Shown: one piece after another, positions 1 through 7,992 of the stretch
Position numbering within the stretch: position 1 is the first letter of the stretch
Layout: every line of letters starts with the position of its first letter
Assembly: GCA_003599205.1 (NCBI GenBank)
Contig: QZJA01000008.1
Location: 1-23,627 of the forward strand
Length of the DNA: 23,627 nucleotides
Direction: 5' to 3'
Source of the DNA: Candidatus Parcubacteria bacterium
GTDB lineage: Bacteria; Patescibacteriota; Patescibacteriia; UBA1558; GWA2-36-10
Program-made: the position numbers and the translations under genes
The notes under the pieces: model-generated
Databases searched by the model: none
What the model saw: only the letters and a program-made list of their open reading frames with translations
Told to the model about the DNA's origin: nothing

Positions 1-1084
1 AAAAATTTTCTTCCAGACCAGTCTTGGCCTTAGACACTAATTCTTTGGCCAACGTTTTGTCATTCAACAAAGTTTCTATTTTATCAGCTAAATCTTGACT
101 ATCGGAAATATTTGTCAAAAGCCCGTTTTGCTTATCAGTTATTATCTCTCTGGCATAGTCCCCTCTAGTAGCTACTACAGGTAATTCAGCCAAAATACTT
201 TGCGTAATATCGTGAGAAAAATCAAAGCCGGCTAAACCAGAAACATAAAGTTCTGATGCTTTGCGCCAATACCATTTTTCTACTTGAGATATCCTCCCTA
301 AAAAATAAATATTATCGACAATTGACAATTCTTTGATCCGTTCATGCAACTTATCATTAGCCAAGAAATCTCCCGCCACAACTAATTTTAAATTCAAAAA
401 TTTTGTTTTTAACAAAGCTATTGCCTGCATCAATGTGTCCAAGGCTGTCCAATCCGGCAGACAAAAATTAGTAAATAGTTGTTGCTCTTTTTTGCTGACT
501 GCAAAAGGCAAAGACTCGTGCTCTAACTCCACTGGATAATTGATTACTATATTTTTCTGAGAAACTTTATAATACTTTACCATTAAGTTGGCTAGTGTTT
601 GAGATCCTACCTGAACCCTTGCTGCCCGACGCAAAGTCCAAGACTGTAGGGCCATAATCAATTTTATCTTTCTATTGCCATGTGACTTGGCCAAAAAATT
701 ATCTAGTGACGTTTTGTTTATCCCTAGAGCCAGTGATCTTTTCCAAGCTTCATCTTCGGCAAAATTTATCACTACTGGAATACGACGGAAAAATTTGACG
801 ACAACAGCTGGCAAAGAAACAGCCAATGAATTTTGCACATAAATCAAATCTGCTTTTCGGCTCAACTTAAAAAGTTGCCAGCTAAAACCAAGCAATCTAA
901 AAAAAATAGGCTGCCTTTTATTGACGGCGATAATATTTATTCCCGCTGTTTTTTCAAAATGAGTAGCGTATGCCAAAACAGTCAGTTCATGCTCGCTCTT
1001 CAACTGCTGGGCAATCGCCTGACTATAAAATGACAGCGTCTCTATTTCCGGCGGATATAAGGCTGTAGCCAATATAATTTTCAT
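1..1084 (-). CDS. GT4-family glycosyltransferase, C-terminus cut by the window edge
   Basis: The minus frame is open from an ATG at 1084 to base 1 (361 codons, no stop seen), so the C-terminal end lies outside. The N-terminus MKIILATALYPPEIETLS has the look of the nucleotide-binding-fold start of GT-B enzymes (hydrophobic strand, then YPP). Near the visible end there is ILAELPVVATRGDYAREI followed by NGLL, the donor-binding helix region of GT4 enzymes. The usual first Glu of the E-x7-E motif is replaced here (FDFSHDITQSILAE), so donor handling may differ. The likely role is transfer of a sugar to a cell-surface polysaccharide or lipid at the cytoplasmic face; donor and acceptor cannot be told. 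An AAAGGA ribosome site lies 3 nt before the ATG. The gene follows the methyltransferase by 34 nt and is probably the last visible gene of the macroglobulin operon. Family call fairly sure, substrate unknown. Confidence 0.82.
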   Translation of the reverse strand, partial: MKIILATALYPPEIETLSFYSQAIAQQLKSEHELTVLAYATHFEKTAGINIIAVNKRQPIFFRLLGFSWQLFKLSRKADLIYVQNSLAVSLPAVVVKFFRRIPVVINFAEDEAWKRSLALGINKTSLDNFLAKSHGNRKIKLIMALQSWTLRRAARVQVGSQTLANLMVKYYKVSQKNIVINYPVELEHESLPFAVSKKEQQLFTNFCLPDWTALDTLMQAIALLKTKFLNLKLVVAGDFLANDKLHERIKELSIVDNIYFLGRISQVEKWYWRKASELYVSGLAGFDFSHDITQSILAELPVVATRGDYAREIITDKQNGLLTNISDSQDLADKIETLLNDKTLAKELVSKAKTGLEENF

Positions 1085-1118
1085 ACGTCCTTTATTTTGC
1101 CCTAAATTAACTATCTAG

Positions 1119-1640
1119 TCAAACCCGATAAAAACTAACTTTGGCCTCTGTTTGAGGAAATTTTAATACCTTTTCTGCTTCTAAGCCTTCAATCTCATCG
1201 TTTAAAACAATTACTAATGTCCCCGGTTTAACTTCTTTTTTTATTTTTTGCCAGGCTTTTTGTACTACATTGTTTACCAAAAACAAATAAACAATATCAG
1301 CATCTTTCAAATCAACTTTGAAAAAATCTTGGCACTTAATTTTGACTCTGGATTTTCTCAAGCTAGCTTTGATTTGCCCATACCAACAAATAAGAGGAGA
1401 AAGCTCATAACCATAAAGCTTAGCTGCTTGATATTTTTCAGCTAAAAATAAAAATTCCGCTGTGCCACAACCAAGTTCATAAACATTGTCTGTTTTTTTG
1501 ATATCCAAGTTGGCAAATATTTTTTCTAAACGACTATTTTTGGATCTTACGTGAGGTACTCGCGTAAAATAATAAACACCTATATTGTAGGCTAGTACTA
1601 ATAATAAAAGTAAAATCAAACTAAGGAAAAAATAAAACAT
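1119..1640 (-). CDS. Membrane-anchored class I SAM-dependent methyltransferase
   Basis: A 173-aa protein. Residues 2-22 are a single hydrophobic helix, probably a signal anchor. The rest is a short Rossmann-type methyltransferase: motif I is VYELGCGTAEF (about 53-63), an acidic residue ends strand 2 (YGYELSP), and QDFFKVDLKDADIVYLFLV matches motifs II/III. With the positive TRVPHVRSKNSR stretch after the helix, the catalytic domain is most likely cytoplasmic and membrane-tethered. Small anchored methyltransferases of this type often act on lipids or quinones, but nothing here identifies the substrate. Its ATG shares one A with the TAA stop of the upstream MEMO-family gene (TAATG), so translation is probably coupled. 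No Shine-Dalgarno is visible. Methyltransferase fold confident; role unknown. Confidence 0.8.
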   Translation of the reverse strand: MFYFFLSLILLLLLVLAYNIGVYYFTRVPHVRSKNSRLEKIFANLDIKKTDNVYELGCGTAEFLFLAEKYQAAKLYGYELSPLICWYGQIKASLRKSRVKIKCQDFFKVDLKDADIVYLFLVNNVVQKAWQKIKKEVKPGTLVIVLNDEIEGLEAEKVLKFPQTEAKVSFYRV

Positions 1641-2542
1641 TAGTTGCTAAAATAACCAATTAGATAACTAGTAGTATTAAAATTATTGTTCAATAGATAA
1701 GCTGAATTGCTATGGTCAACCAATTCGAAATCATCACTATCTACTAAAATCATCAGCTCCAGCAAGGTAATGAGTGCTGGTGGTGAATCAAGATAATCGC
1801 TGTTTAAATTACTGATCAAATTATAATCTTTATTTTTGATGGCCTCAAGGACTATAGCGTCATTTTTCTCTGCTGTCTCTAAATCAAGATAATGAGAAAA
1901 ATCCAAAGAACTAATAACGACTGTATTTTTATCCTCCAAGTAGGGACTTAATTCTTTGGCTAATGACCTAGACATTGATAGATCGTGCTTTGAGGTCATA
2001 ATAATTGGTACAATAGTAGCTTGAGGAAAATAATTTTGAATAAAAGGTAGTAGTACCTTGATAGAATGCTCTGCCGAAAAATTATCCTCATCATAAAAAA
2101 CTTTTTTACTAGCAAACAAACTATCTAATATCTCAGACTGATTATAAATTGGCCCCAACTCTGTCTGCCAATATGTTTTGGTACTAATGGCCGGCCAAAC
2201 AGCCACATCACTATGATTCGGCGCCAAAATTATAAAAGTATCCACCGTCTGATTTTTGGCTAATTGAACAAAAAACTTAGCTATAAAATCAGCCGCCAAA
2301 TCATGATGAGGTAATATTGCTCCTCTAAGATGTCCTTTTATTTTAAAACTCTCGGGTTGATCTATAGCCTGATAAAAAAAGTCCTTGTTAAAATCAACTA
2401 ACAAAAAATCTTTTCCCTTGGCTATCTTGGCTGTATCAATGTAGAAATCACCTTGCTCTTTTTGCCTAAAAAACAAAATTACACCAGCGATGATTATTAT
2501 CGCTAGTGTAATTATAGAAATTATAAAAGTCTGCTTTTTCAT
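1640..2542 (-). CDS. Membrane-anchored MEMO-family protein (AmmeMemoRadiSam protein B-like)
   Basis: A 300-aa protein with an N-terminal membrane helix (about 6-25) followed by a MEMO-type domain. Visible family signatures: GAILPHHDLA (about 74-83), IILAPNHSD (about 104-112), AEHSIKVLLPF (about 157-167) and VISSLDFSHYLD (about 209-220). MEMO is a nonhaem-iron, dioxygenase-like fold related to the LigB family; two of the histidine ligand positions are present (PHH and PNH), while the CGR-type third ligand segment seen in MEMO1 is not recognisable near the C-terminus. In many genomes this family sits with AMMECR1 and a radical-SAM gene; neither is visible here. Instead it lies between a macroglobulin and a methyltransferase, joined at both ends by 1-nt TAATG overlaps. 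The catalytic part is probably extracytoplasmic, which is unusual. The molecular function of bacterial members is not well known, so no reaction is assigned. Confidence 0.8.
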   Translation of the reverse strand: MKKQTFIISIITLAIIIIAGVILFFRQKEQGDFYIDTAKIAKGKDFLLVDFNKDFFYQAIDQPESFKIKGHLRGAILPHHDLAADFIAKFFVQLAKNQTVDTFIILAPNHSDVAVWPAISTKTYWQTELGPIYNQSEILDSLFASKKVFYDEDNFSAEHSIKVLLPFIQNYFPQATIVPIIMTSKHDLSMSRSLAKELSPYLEDKNTVVISSLDFSHYLDLETAEKNDAIVLEAIKNKDYNLISNLNSDYLDSPPALITLLELMILVDSDDFELVDHSNSAYLLNNNFNTTSYLIGYFSN

Positions 2543-5500
2543 TAACGACTAATAGTCACCTGACTGCCGTCAGAATAATCATAAATGGAAGTATCCTTAT
2601 AATTTTGAATCTGGATAGGTTCAACTGTGTACTGACCCGGATTGACCACTCTAGCATAATATCTAAAATAATTATCACACTTATCATTCCAACCACGACT
2701 GACATTAAATTTTATCCTCTGACCATCAATGTTGTAAGGGTAACGGAAACTACAGCCATAGTTGTTGTACACATAAGGACTATAAACACTGGTTAAAGCT
2801 GCCATACCGCTAGGCATGAGATCTGTCACCTGATAATAACCCTCCAGAGCCTGATTGGAAATACCAGGATAAATTCTCACCTCTACCAAATCATTTTCTT
2901 TAAAAGTATTGGTTTTTTGTCCAGCAACATAATACTCTTTATAAATATCCAGATACGGACTAGATTCGGTCGGTAGAGAAACTAACGGCACTTCATAGGA
3001 GCTAACTAAGCCGACATTACCCTCAATATCATAAAATTCTATATTCTTTAACTCCTCGGGGCTAACTGATATCTTATATGTCATGCCTTTCTCCAGAGTC
3101 TGCTCTATTTCTTGACCAGCTACTTTCAATTTAAATTTCACTCCACCCGGATTGAGATTTGGCAATACCGCTGATACATAACTTAATTTTTCTAAATTCA
3201 ACAAAACTTCTTTGCTATAATTATCCTCTACATACTGCCACAGTGACTCATGATAAGGGTCATTGATGGCTCCTGCTAAGATAGCAATCAATGAGGTATG
3301 AATCAAATAATCATCCTGATCCTCACCAACTTTTAGCCTAGTATATTTGTCACCCATGTTTTCACCAAATTCATTCATCAGAGCCAAATAGATTTTTCGA
3401 GCCATTTCTGTATCACCTATTTTTTGTAGCCCAAGAGCAATATACAATCTCTCTTTGGCCGTCAAATTATCAAGTTGGGCAAAATTCTGTAAGGGTATCA
3501 AAACTGGCTCATGCAAACTAGCTAAACCAAACAAAGCTAAAGCCACTTCTTCCTGATTGGAATTTTTGCTGTTGTAAGTATTGTAAAAATAATTAGCCAA
3601 ATTCACCTCATCAAACTCACTAGCCGCCAAATAGGTCAAACGAGCACTCAACTCCAGCTCAGAAGAGCTGTAAGGAAGTAAAGCTATGCCACCATCTGAC
3701 AATTGATACAGACCACTATTAAAATCTCCCTGATAGTAAGTGTCTTCATCAAAATAATCTTTAAGCAGCTGCTTGGCTAAAGACCGAGAAAGCTCTTGAT
3801 CTACTCTATCGCCATATGACCAGGAAAGACTTTTGAGCTGTCTATACATCATGCCTTGATTGTGATCGCTAAAAGTCAAATTGGTACGATACTGATCGCT
3901 ACCAACTGGCTTCAGACCATTTTCTAATTTATAAAAATTTTGTAAACTCTGTCTCAGACGTGACTGAACAACTTCAATCGGCTTAATCACCGTATCGTCA
4001 TAAGAAGAAAAATCAACGCTGTAATTTATTTTATGTTCTCCCAAGCTTAACTCGGGCAAATCAACATAATTTTCCTGGAAAGCCTTGCCCTTGATATCTT
4101 CTTGGGAAAAATTAAGTGTGTCGGCACTCAAAGAAAAATTCACATCATCGCCCGACTTTAAAGCCGTGCCATAAGCTCTTAATTTTATTGTTGGTTTGTC
4201 TGACAATAAATATTCTTTGGCGAAACTTCCTTCAACAAAAACCGGTAAAGAAACATTTATGTTGGCGGTATTGTCACCAGCAAAAACGTCCTTGGTAATA
4301 GCTTGGGCGGTAATACGCCAAGAAGTTATATTGTCTGGCAAAGTAAGTTTAGTGCTAGCTTGACCGCTGTCATTGGTAACAACTGAAGTAAATAAAGCAT
4401 TATCGACAAACTCTTCTCTGGTGCCTCCTTTTTGATTATGGACATATATACCATTGGCAATATAAGTATGGTAAGGCTCGGTCTGGAAATTATAAACCTT
4501 TACTGGCTCACGCCTCCATTCAATAGAATCAATCAAAACCTGCTGACCGTTTTCTGCCAAAAGATAATCTCCTACTTTAGCTTCACCAATCATCTGCCAG
4601 CCTCCATTTACAAATATTCTGTGCTCTGGCGTGACCTTAAGATGACCATTGATTATCAAATAGCCATCAACTACATGAGAGGTAGTACTGACTACATCGG
4701 CCGCTACTAAATTATGATTTTTATCATCCGAGAAAGTGAGAATTTTATCTCCGACGACTATATCTTCTATATTCTTCTCACTACCATCAGCCAACTTGAC
4801 CTTGGTGCCCGCTAAAAAGCAACCGCCGCCCTCAGCTCCTGACTCTGCCACCATATCAGCTGCTCGGTGAGAGCTATAAAAACTAATTTCACCGGAAGGC
4901 ATATAAGCATTATAGATATTGTCCAACGGATCGACGCTTTCGTTTCTCAGTTGATAATAAGCCTCATCAACCAAATTCAAATTAACACTAGCTCTGACTG
5001 GTCGACCGGTCTGATCGGTCACTTTGACGGAGATACTAGCCTCTTCTCCCGGTAGATAATCTTTTTTATCCGTACTAACATCAATATTCAGCCGTCGGCT
5101 CTCCTCATCAAAACTGACTAGACCACCGCCACTATCTCTAAAGCTACTATACTGACTGGTTTTATAACTGACGCCATCAAACCAAACTCCCTTAACATAA
5201 ATATTGGGTATATACTGCTCCTTAAAATTGAAACTATGCTCTGGCTGGTTGCTGGTTTCTCTTTCTATCAGCCCATTTTGCAAATGGTAATAAAGAAAAT
5301 TTTCCTTTTCTGCTTTTGGCAATAATTCTTCGTTATTTAAAAATTCAAATTCCACCAAATCCCCAATAGCAAATTCATTATCTTCAGGATTTTTCAAACT
5401 CAATCTATACCAAGCATAATCTCCTGATCCAGAATAGCGAGAATATAAATACCTCACTTGCAAGTCATGCCTGCCCTGGCCATCGTCAACCATCACTCTG

Positions 5501-7890
5501 ACATAATAAGTTTTTTGTGGATCAATAGTCAGGCTGTGAGTATGCTCGCCGTTTTGGTTGGTAGTACCACTATACTTGACAAAAGAAGTCTCCTTACGAT
5601 TATATTCATATTTTTTATGAACTATCTTATTGATAAAATCATAGTATTCACCAACTTCTTTTTTTTCATAAACAACTTCAAAAATTTCGGCTGTTATATT
5701 TTTATTGCCTGCTGGTCCGCCCTTAGCATCAAAACTATCACCGTTATTTATTTTATCCAAATCAATATTATAAACAGAAGTGGTAATGCTTGCTTGGTTA
5801 CTATCTTTTTCCTTAACAAATTTCACTTCAGAGTCAACATGAGGACCAAAAACCTGGACATATGAATAAGCATCTATTTGCCCCTCTTCTGCCTTAACTG
5901 GAGAAAGCGCTATCTGTGAAGTCTGAGGATAATAACAATAGTAGCTTGCTTCTTGACAATCACTATAGGTGGTGGCAAAAGAAAATTGCGCCTGACCCTG
6001 ATCATCGGTAGTTATATTAATCTTTCTATTAGGCTCAACTAGATCCAAATCAGCCACTGGTGTACCTTCAAAAAAATTGGTTTTTACATCAACTACTATA
6101 TCCTCACCAGCAAAAATCGCTTTCTTTTTTGGAGTTACTTCGATTTTATAAGCTGGTTTGGTATAAGTTTGGACGGAAATATAATTACTTGATACAACCT
6201 TATCTCCGATCATTAACTGTAAGTTATAACCACCAGGAGTAAGATTATCTAAGCGCAAATTACCAAGGCCAACACCATTGGAATCTAACTCCAAATCAGT
6301 TTCAACAACAGCTATTGGTTCATTATAATAATTATAATACTGACTACCAAACAAACGGACTTTGAGTTTGCCATTTATCGGGCTGTTGTCTCTGTTTTTT
6401 ATAAAAGCCCAAAAATTGATTACATCGTCCGGCTGATACATGGTTCTATCAGTATAAAAATGCTGCCAGTAAGCTGTGTTGTAGCTATAATCATAATAAC
6501 TATTATAAAACCAAATAGGGATAACCACCAAAGACCCCTGTGATTCTGCCTTTAAATATTTATTCTTTCTTGTATTTTCATTATCACCAAAAGCTTGTTG
6601 AGTATTAAAAGTCGCTATTCCATCCTGATCAGTAAAAGCCTCAACATTTGAATCAACTACTTTGATACTAGCTCCTGACACTGGCCCTTTGGTCTCTAAA
6701 CTATTTACCCAGACCAAAGTATCAGTCTTGGTGATAGTAGAATAAGTGGAAATATTGCTAATTTGGATAAAAGCCTGACTAAAACGACCATTATATTCTG
6801 CCTCTATCAAATAAAACCCTTTGCTCAGTGCTTCAGGCAAAATCAAATATTTGCTATTTTCATAATCAGTCAGAGGAAGATTGTAAGAAGCTACTTCATC
6901 CAAACCAGAATGATCAAAACGATGTGCTCCGCGAGAATAACTAGCCCAATAAGGGATATGATCTGAGCTCTGGAGAGCTTCAATAAAATTATCAACGCTC
7001 TTAAAAGCATATATTTTTACTGGGAATTCTGACTTATTTAAATTGTAGGCTTGCATCACAAAAGCTGGCGTCATGGTATCAGGAAATTCATTGAAATCAG
7101 CAGAAAAACCAAAGCTTGAATTATAAACATCCCCCCGTTGTTCATTGGTGGGACTGGTTTCAAAAGAAAAAACATAGTCTTCGGCCAAAGTTACATCACT
7201 TTCACTGACGCCGATACCACTCTTTACCGTAACTGTATAAATTTGTCCGGGATTTAATTTTTTAGGAATAAAAACTAAAGTACGTTTATGCTTTTCAAAA
7301 CGACCTTCTGTCTGAGGTTCTATACTAACCTTATCTTCATAGTTGATAAAATTTTCGTGACTAAAAGTAATTTCAATACCAGTATCTGTCGGCACATAAT
7401 TTCCTTCATTTCTCGGTAAGGTGCCTAAAATTTTAAACTGATCTTTGACTTGAAAAGCCCAAGAGTAATCTCTTTTTTGCTCGTTACCTTCATCATCAAT
7501 ATACTTGGAATTTATAGCTAAGCGGTAGACCTGTCTTGACTCAAGCGGGGTCTTGGGAATAATTTTGAAGTTGTGCTCATCTATCTGGGTCAAATCATAG
7601 TCAACTGTTGGAGAAAAACTGACATTGTCGGCCAAAGCATCACGACTAGCAATAGCGTCTTTACTCTTAATCATAAAAGTAGTACCACTGTCTATACCTG
7701 TGCTATCAATTGCTGCCGCTTCTACTTCAAAATTATCCTGAGCATAAGCGGTATTAATAATTAATTTCGAAAAATTATCAGGTGGGAGTATAATTGGTTT
7801 TTTATCAAAACCAAAATAAAAATAGCCTATCAAAATAGCGGTAATCAAAAATACCACAATGATAGGTGTCCAAACTTTTGCTTTAAACAT
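2542..7890 (-). CDS. Alpha-2-macroglobulin-like protein with a Hint/intein-like domain in the bait position
   Basis: A 1782-aa protein. Residues 8-29 are a membrane anchor; then come two Ig-like (Big_5/SbsA-type) domains at about 50-150 and 155-245, and a long series of macroglobulin beta-sandwiches to about 1000. The VDEA segment ending the MG6-like part (about 975) is followed by a Gly-rich linker, a 129-residue Hint domain (1024-1152), and then the conserved A2M block (PDNITSWR, 1185-1192). Bacterial macroglobulins are thought to trap proteases cleaved into the bait region using a Cys-Gln thioester. Here the thioester segment reads YGDRVDQELSRS (about 1359) with no cysteine, so covalent trapping by that route looks impossible. 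The helical alpha-alpha-toroid part and a C-terminal domain follow. The gene is the first of a tight operon with its own TATAAT promoter; no Shine-Dalgarno precedes the ATG. Family call strong; mode of action unknown. Confidence 0.88.
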   Translation of the reverse strand: MFKAKVWTPIIVVFLITAILIGYFYFGFDKKPIILPPDNFSKLIINTAYAQDNFEVEAAAIDSTGIDSGTTFMIKSKDAIASRDALADNVSFSPTVDYDLTQIDEHNFKIIPKTPLESRQVYRLAINSKYIDDEGNEQKRDYSWAFQVKDQFKILGTLPRNEGNYVPTDTGIEITFSHENFINYEDKVSIEPQTEGRFEKHKRTLVFIPKKLNPGQIYTVTVKSGIGVSESDVTLAEDYVFSFETSPTNEQRGDVYNSSFGFSADFNEFPDTMTPAFVMQAYNLNKSEFPVKIYAFKSVDNFIEALQSSDHIPYWASYSRGAHRFDHSGLDEVASYNLPLTDYENSKYLILPEALSKGFYLIEAEYNGRFSQAFIQISNISTYSTITKTDTLVWVNSLETKGPVSGASIKVVDSNVEAFTDQDGIATFNTQQAFGDNENTRKNKYLKAESQGSLVVIPIWFYNSYYDYSYNTAYWQHFYTDRTMYQPDDVINFWAFIKNRDNSPINGKLKVRLFGSQYYNYYNEPIAVVETDLELDSNGVGLGNLRLDNLTPGGYNLQLMIGDKVVSSNYISVQTYTKPAYKIEVTPKKKAIFAGEDIVVDVKTNFFEGTPVADLDLVEPNRKINITTDDQGQAQFSFATTYSDCQEASYYCYYPQTSQIALSPVKAEEGQIDAYSYVQVFGPHVDSEVKFVKEKDSNQASITTSVYNIDLDKINNGDSFDAKGGPAGNKNITAEIFEVVYEKKEVGEYYDFINKIVHKKYEYNRKETSFVKYSGTTNQNGEHTHSLTIDPQKTYYVRVMVDDGQGRHDLQVRYLYSRYSGSGDYAWYRLSLKNPEDNEFAIGDLVEFEFLNNEELLPKAEKENFLYYHLQNGLIERETSNQPEHSFNFKEQYIPNIYVKGVWFDGVSYKTSQYSSFRDSGGGLVSFDEESRRLNIDVSTDKKDYLPGEEASISVKVTDQTGRPVRASVNLNLVDEAYYQLRNESVDPLDNIYNAYMPSGEISFYSSHRAADMVAESGAEGGGCFLAGTKVKLADGSEKNIEDIVVGDKILTFSDDKNHNLVAADVVSTTSHVVDGYLIINGHLKVTPEHRIFVNGGWQMIGEAKVGDYLLAENGQQVLIDSIEWRREPVKVYNFQTEPYHTYIANGIYVHNQKGGTREEFVDNALFTSVVTNDSGQASTKLTLPDNITSWRITAQAITKDVFAGDNTANINVSLPVFVEGSFAKEYLLSDKPTIKLRAYGTALKSGDDVNFSLSADTLNFSQEDIKGKAFQENYVDLPELSLGEHKINYSVDFSSYDDTVIKPIEVVQSRLRQSLQNFYKLENGLKPVGSDQYRTNLTFSDHNQGMMYRQLKSLSWSYGDRVDQELSRSLAKQLLKDYFDEDTYYQGDFNSGLYQLSDGGIALLPYSSSELELSARLTYLAASEFDEVNLANYFYNTYNSKNSNQEEVALALFGLASLHEPVLIPLQNFAQLDNLTAKERLYIALGLQKIGDTEMARKIYLALMNEFGENMGDKYTRLKVGEDQDDYLIHTSLIAILAGAINDPYHESLWQYVEDNYSKEVLLNLEKLSYVSAVLPNLNPGGVKFKLKVAGQEIEQTLEKGMTYKISVSPEELKNIEFYDIEGNVGLVSSYEVPLVSLPTESSPYLDIYKEYYVAGQKTNTFKENDLVEVRIYPGISNQALEGYYQVTDLMPSGMAALTSVYSPYVYNNYGCSFRYPYNIDGQRIKFNVSRGWNDKCDNYFRYYARVVNPGQYTVEPIQIQNYKDTSIYDYSDGSQVTISR
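4435..4821 (-). other. Mini Hint domain (bacterial intein-like, BIL-A type) inside the macroglobulin
   Basis: This in-frame 129-residue segment starts with Cys (CFLAGTKVKLADGSEKNIED) and ends with His-Asn (GIYVHN). It holds the block B Thr-x-x-His (VTPEH, about residue 64-67 of the domain) and a block F-like VYNFQTEPYHTYIANG. These are the residues of Hint autoprocessing: N-S acyl shift at Cys1 and Asn cyclisation at the end. The residue after Asn is Gln, not Cys/Ser/Thr, as in bacterial intein-like A-type domains, so canonical splicing chemistry lacks its +1 nucleophile; cleavage or alternative splicing is possible. No homing endonuclease is present. Both flanks are Gly-rich (EGGG before, QKGG after). 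Domain identity is confident; activity is inferred. Confidence 0.88.
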
Positions 7891-7932
7891 AATTTATTGT
7901 ATTAGTTTTATTTTTATATATAAGACCTCTAT

Positions 7933-7938
7933 ATTATA
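7933..7938 (-). promoter_or_regulatory. -10 box of the macroglobulin operon promoter
   Basis: A perfect TATAAT on the minus strand lies about 42 nt before the macroglobulin ATG. The -35 is weak: TTTATT at 16 nt spacing falls on the T-run of the preceding terminator, so terminator and promoter share bases. Confidence 0.6.
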
Positions 7939-7957
7939 ACACTTTTCTTGTTTAAAT

Positions 7958-7987
7958 AAAAAACTGCGTAACTCTCAAATCACGCAG
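7958..7987 (-). terminator. Rho-independent terminator of the nitronate monooxygenase-like gene
   Basis: On the minus strand CTGCGT pairs with ACGCAG around a 12-nt loop, directly followed by TTTTTT. It begins 5 nt after the stop codon of the flavoprotein gene. Confidence 0.85.
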
Positions 7988-7992
7988 CTATT

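Noticed and set aside
4435..4821. A homing-endonuclease intein or a polymorphic-toxin pretoxin Hint
   Set aside because: The segment is only 129 residues with no LAGLIDADG or HNH motif, and a full A2M C-terminal half rather than a toxin follows it.
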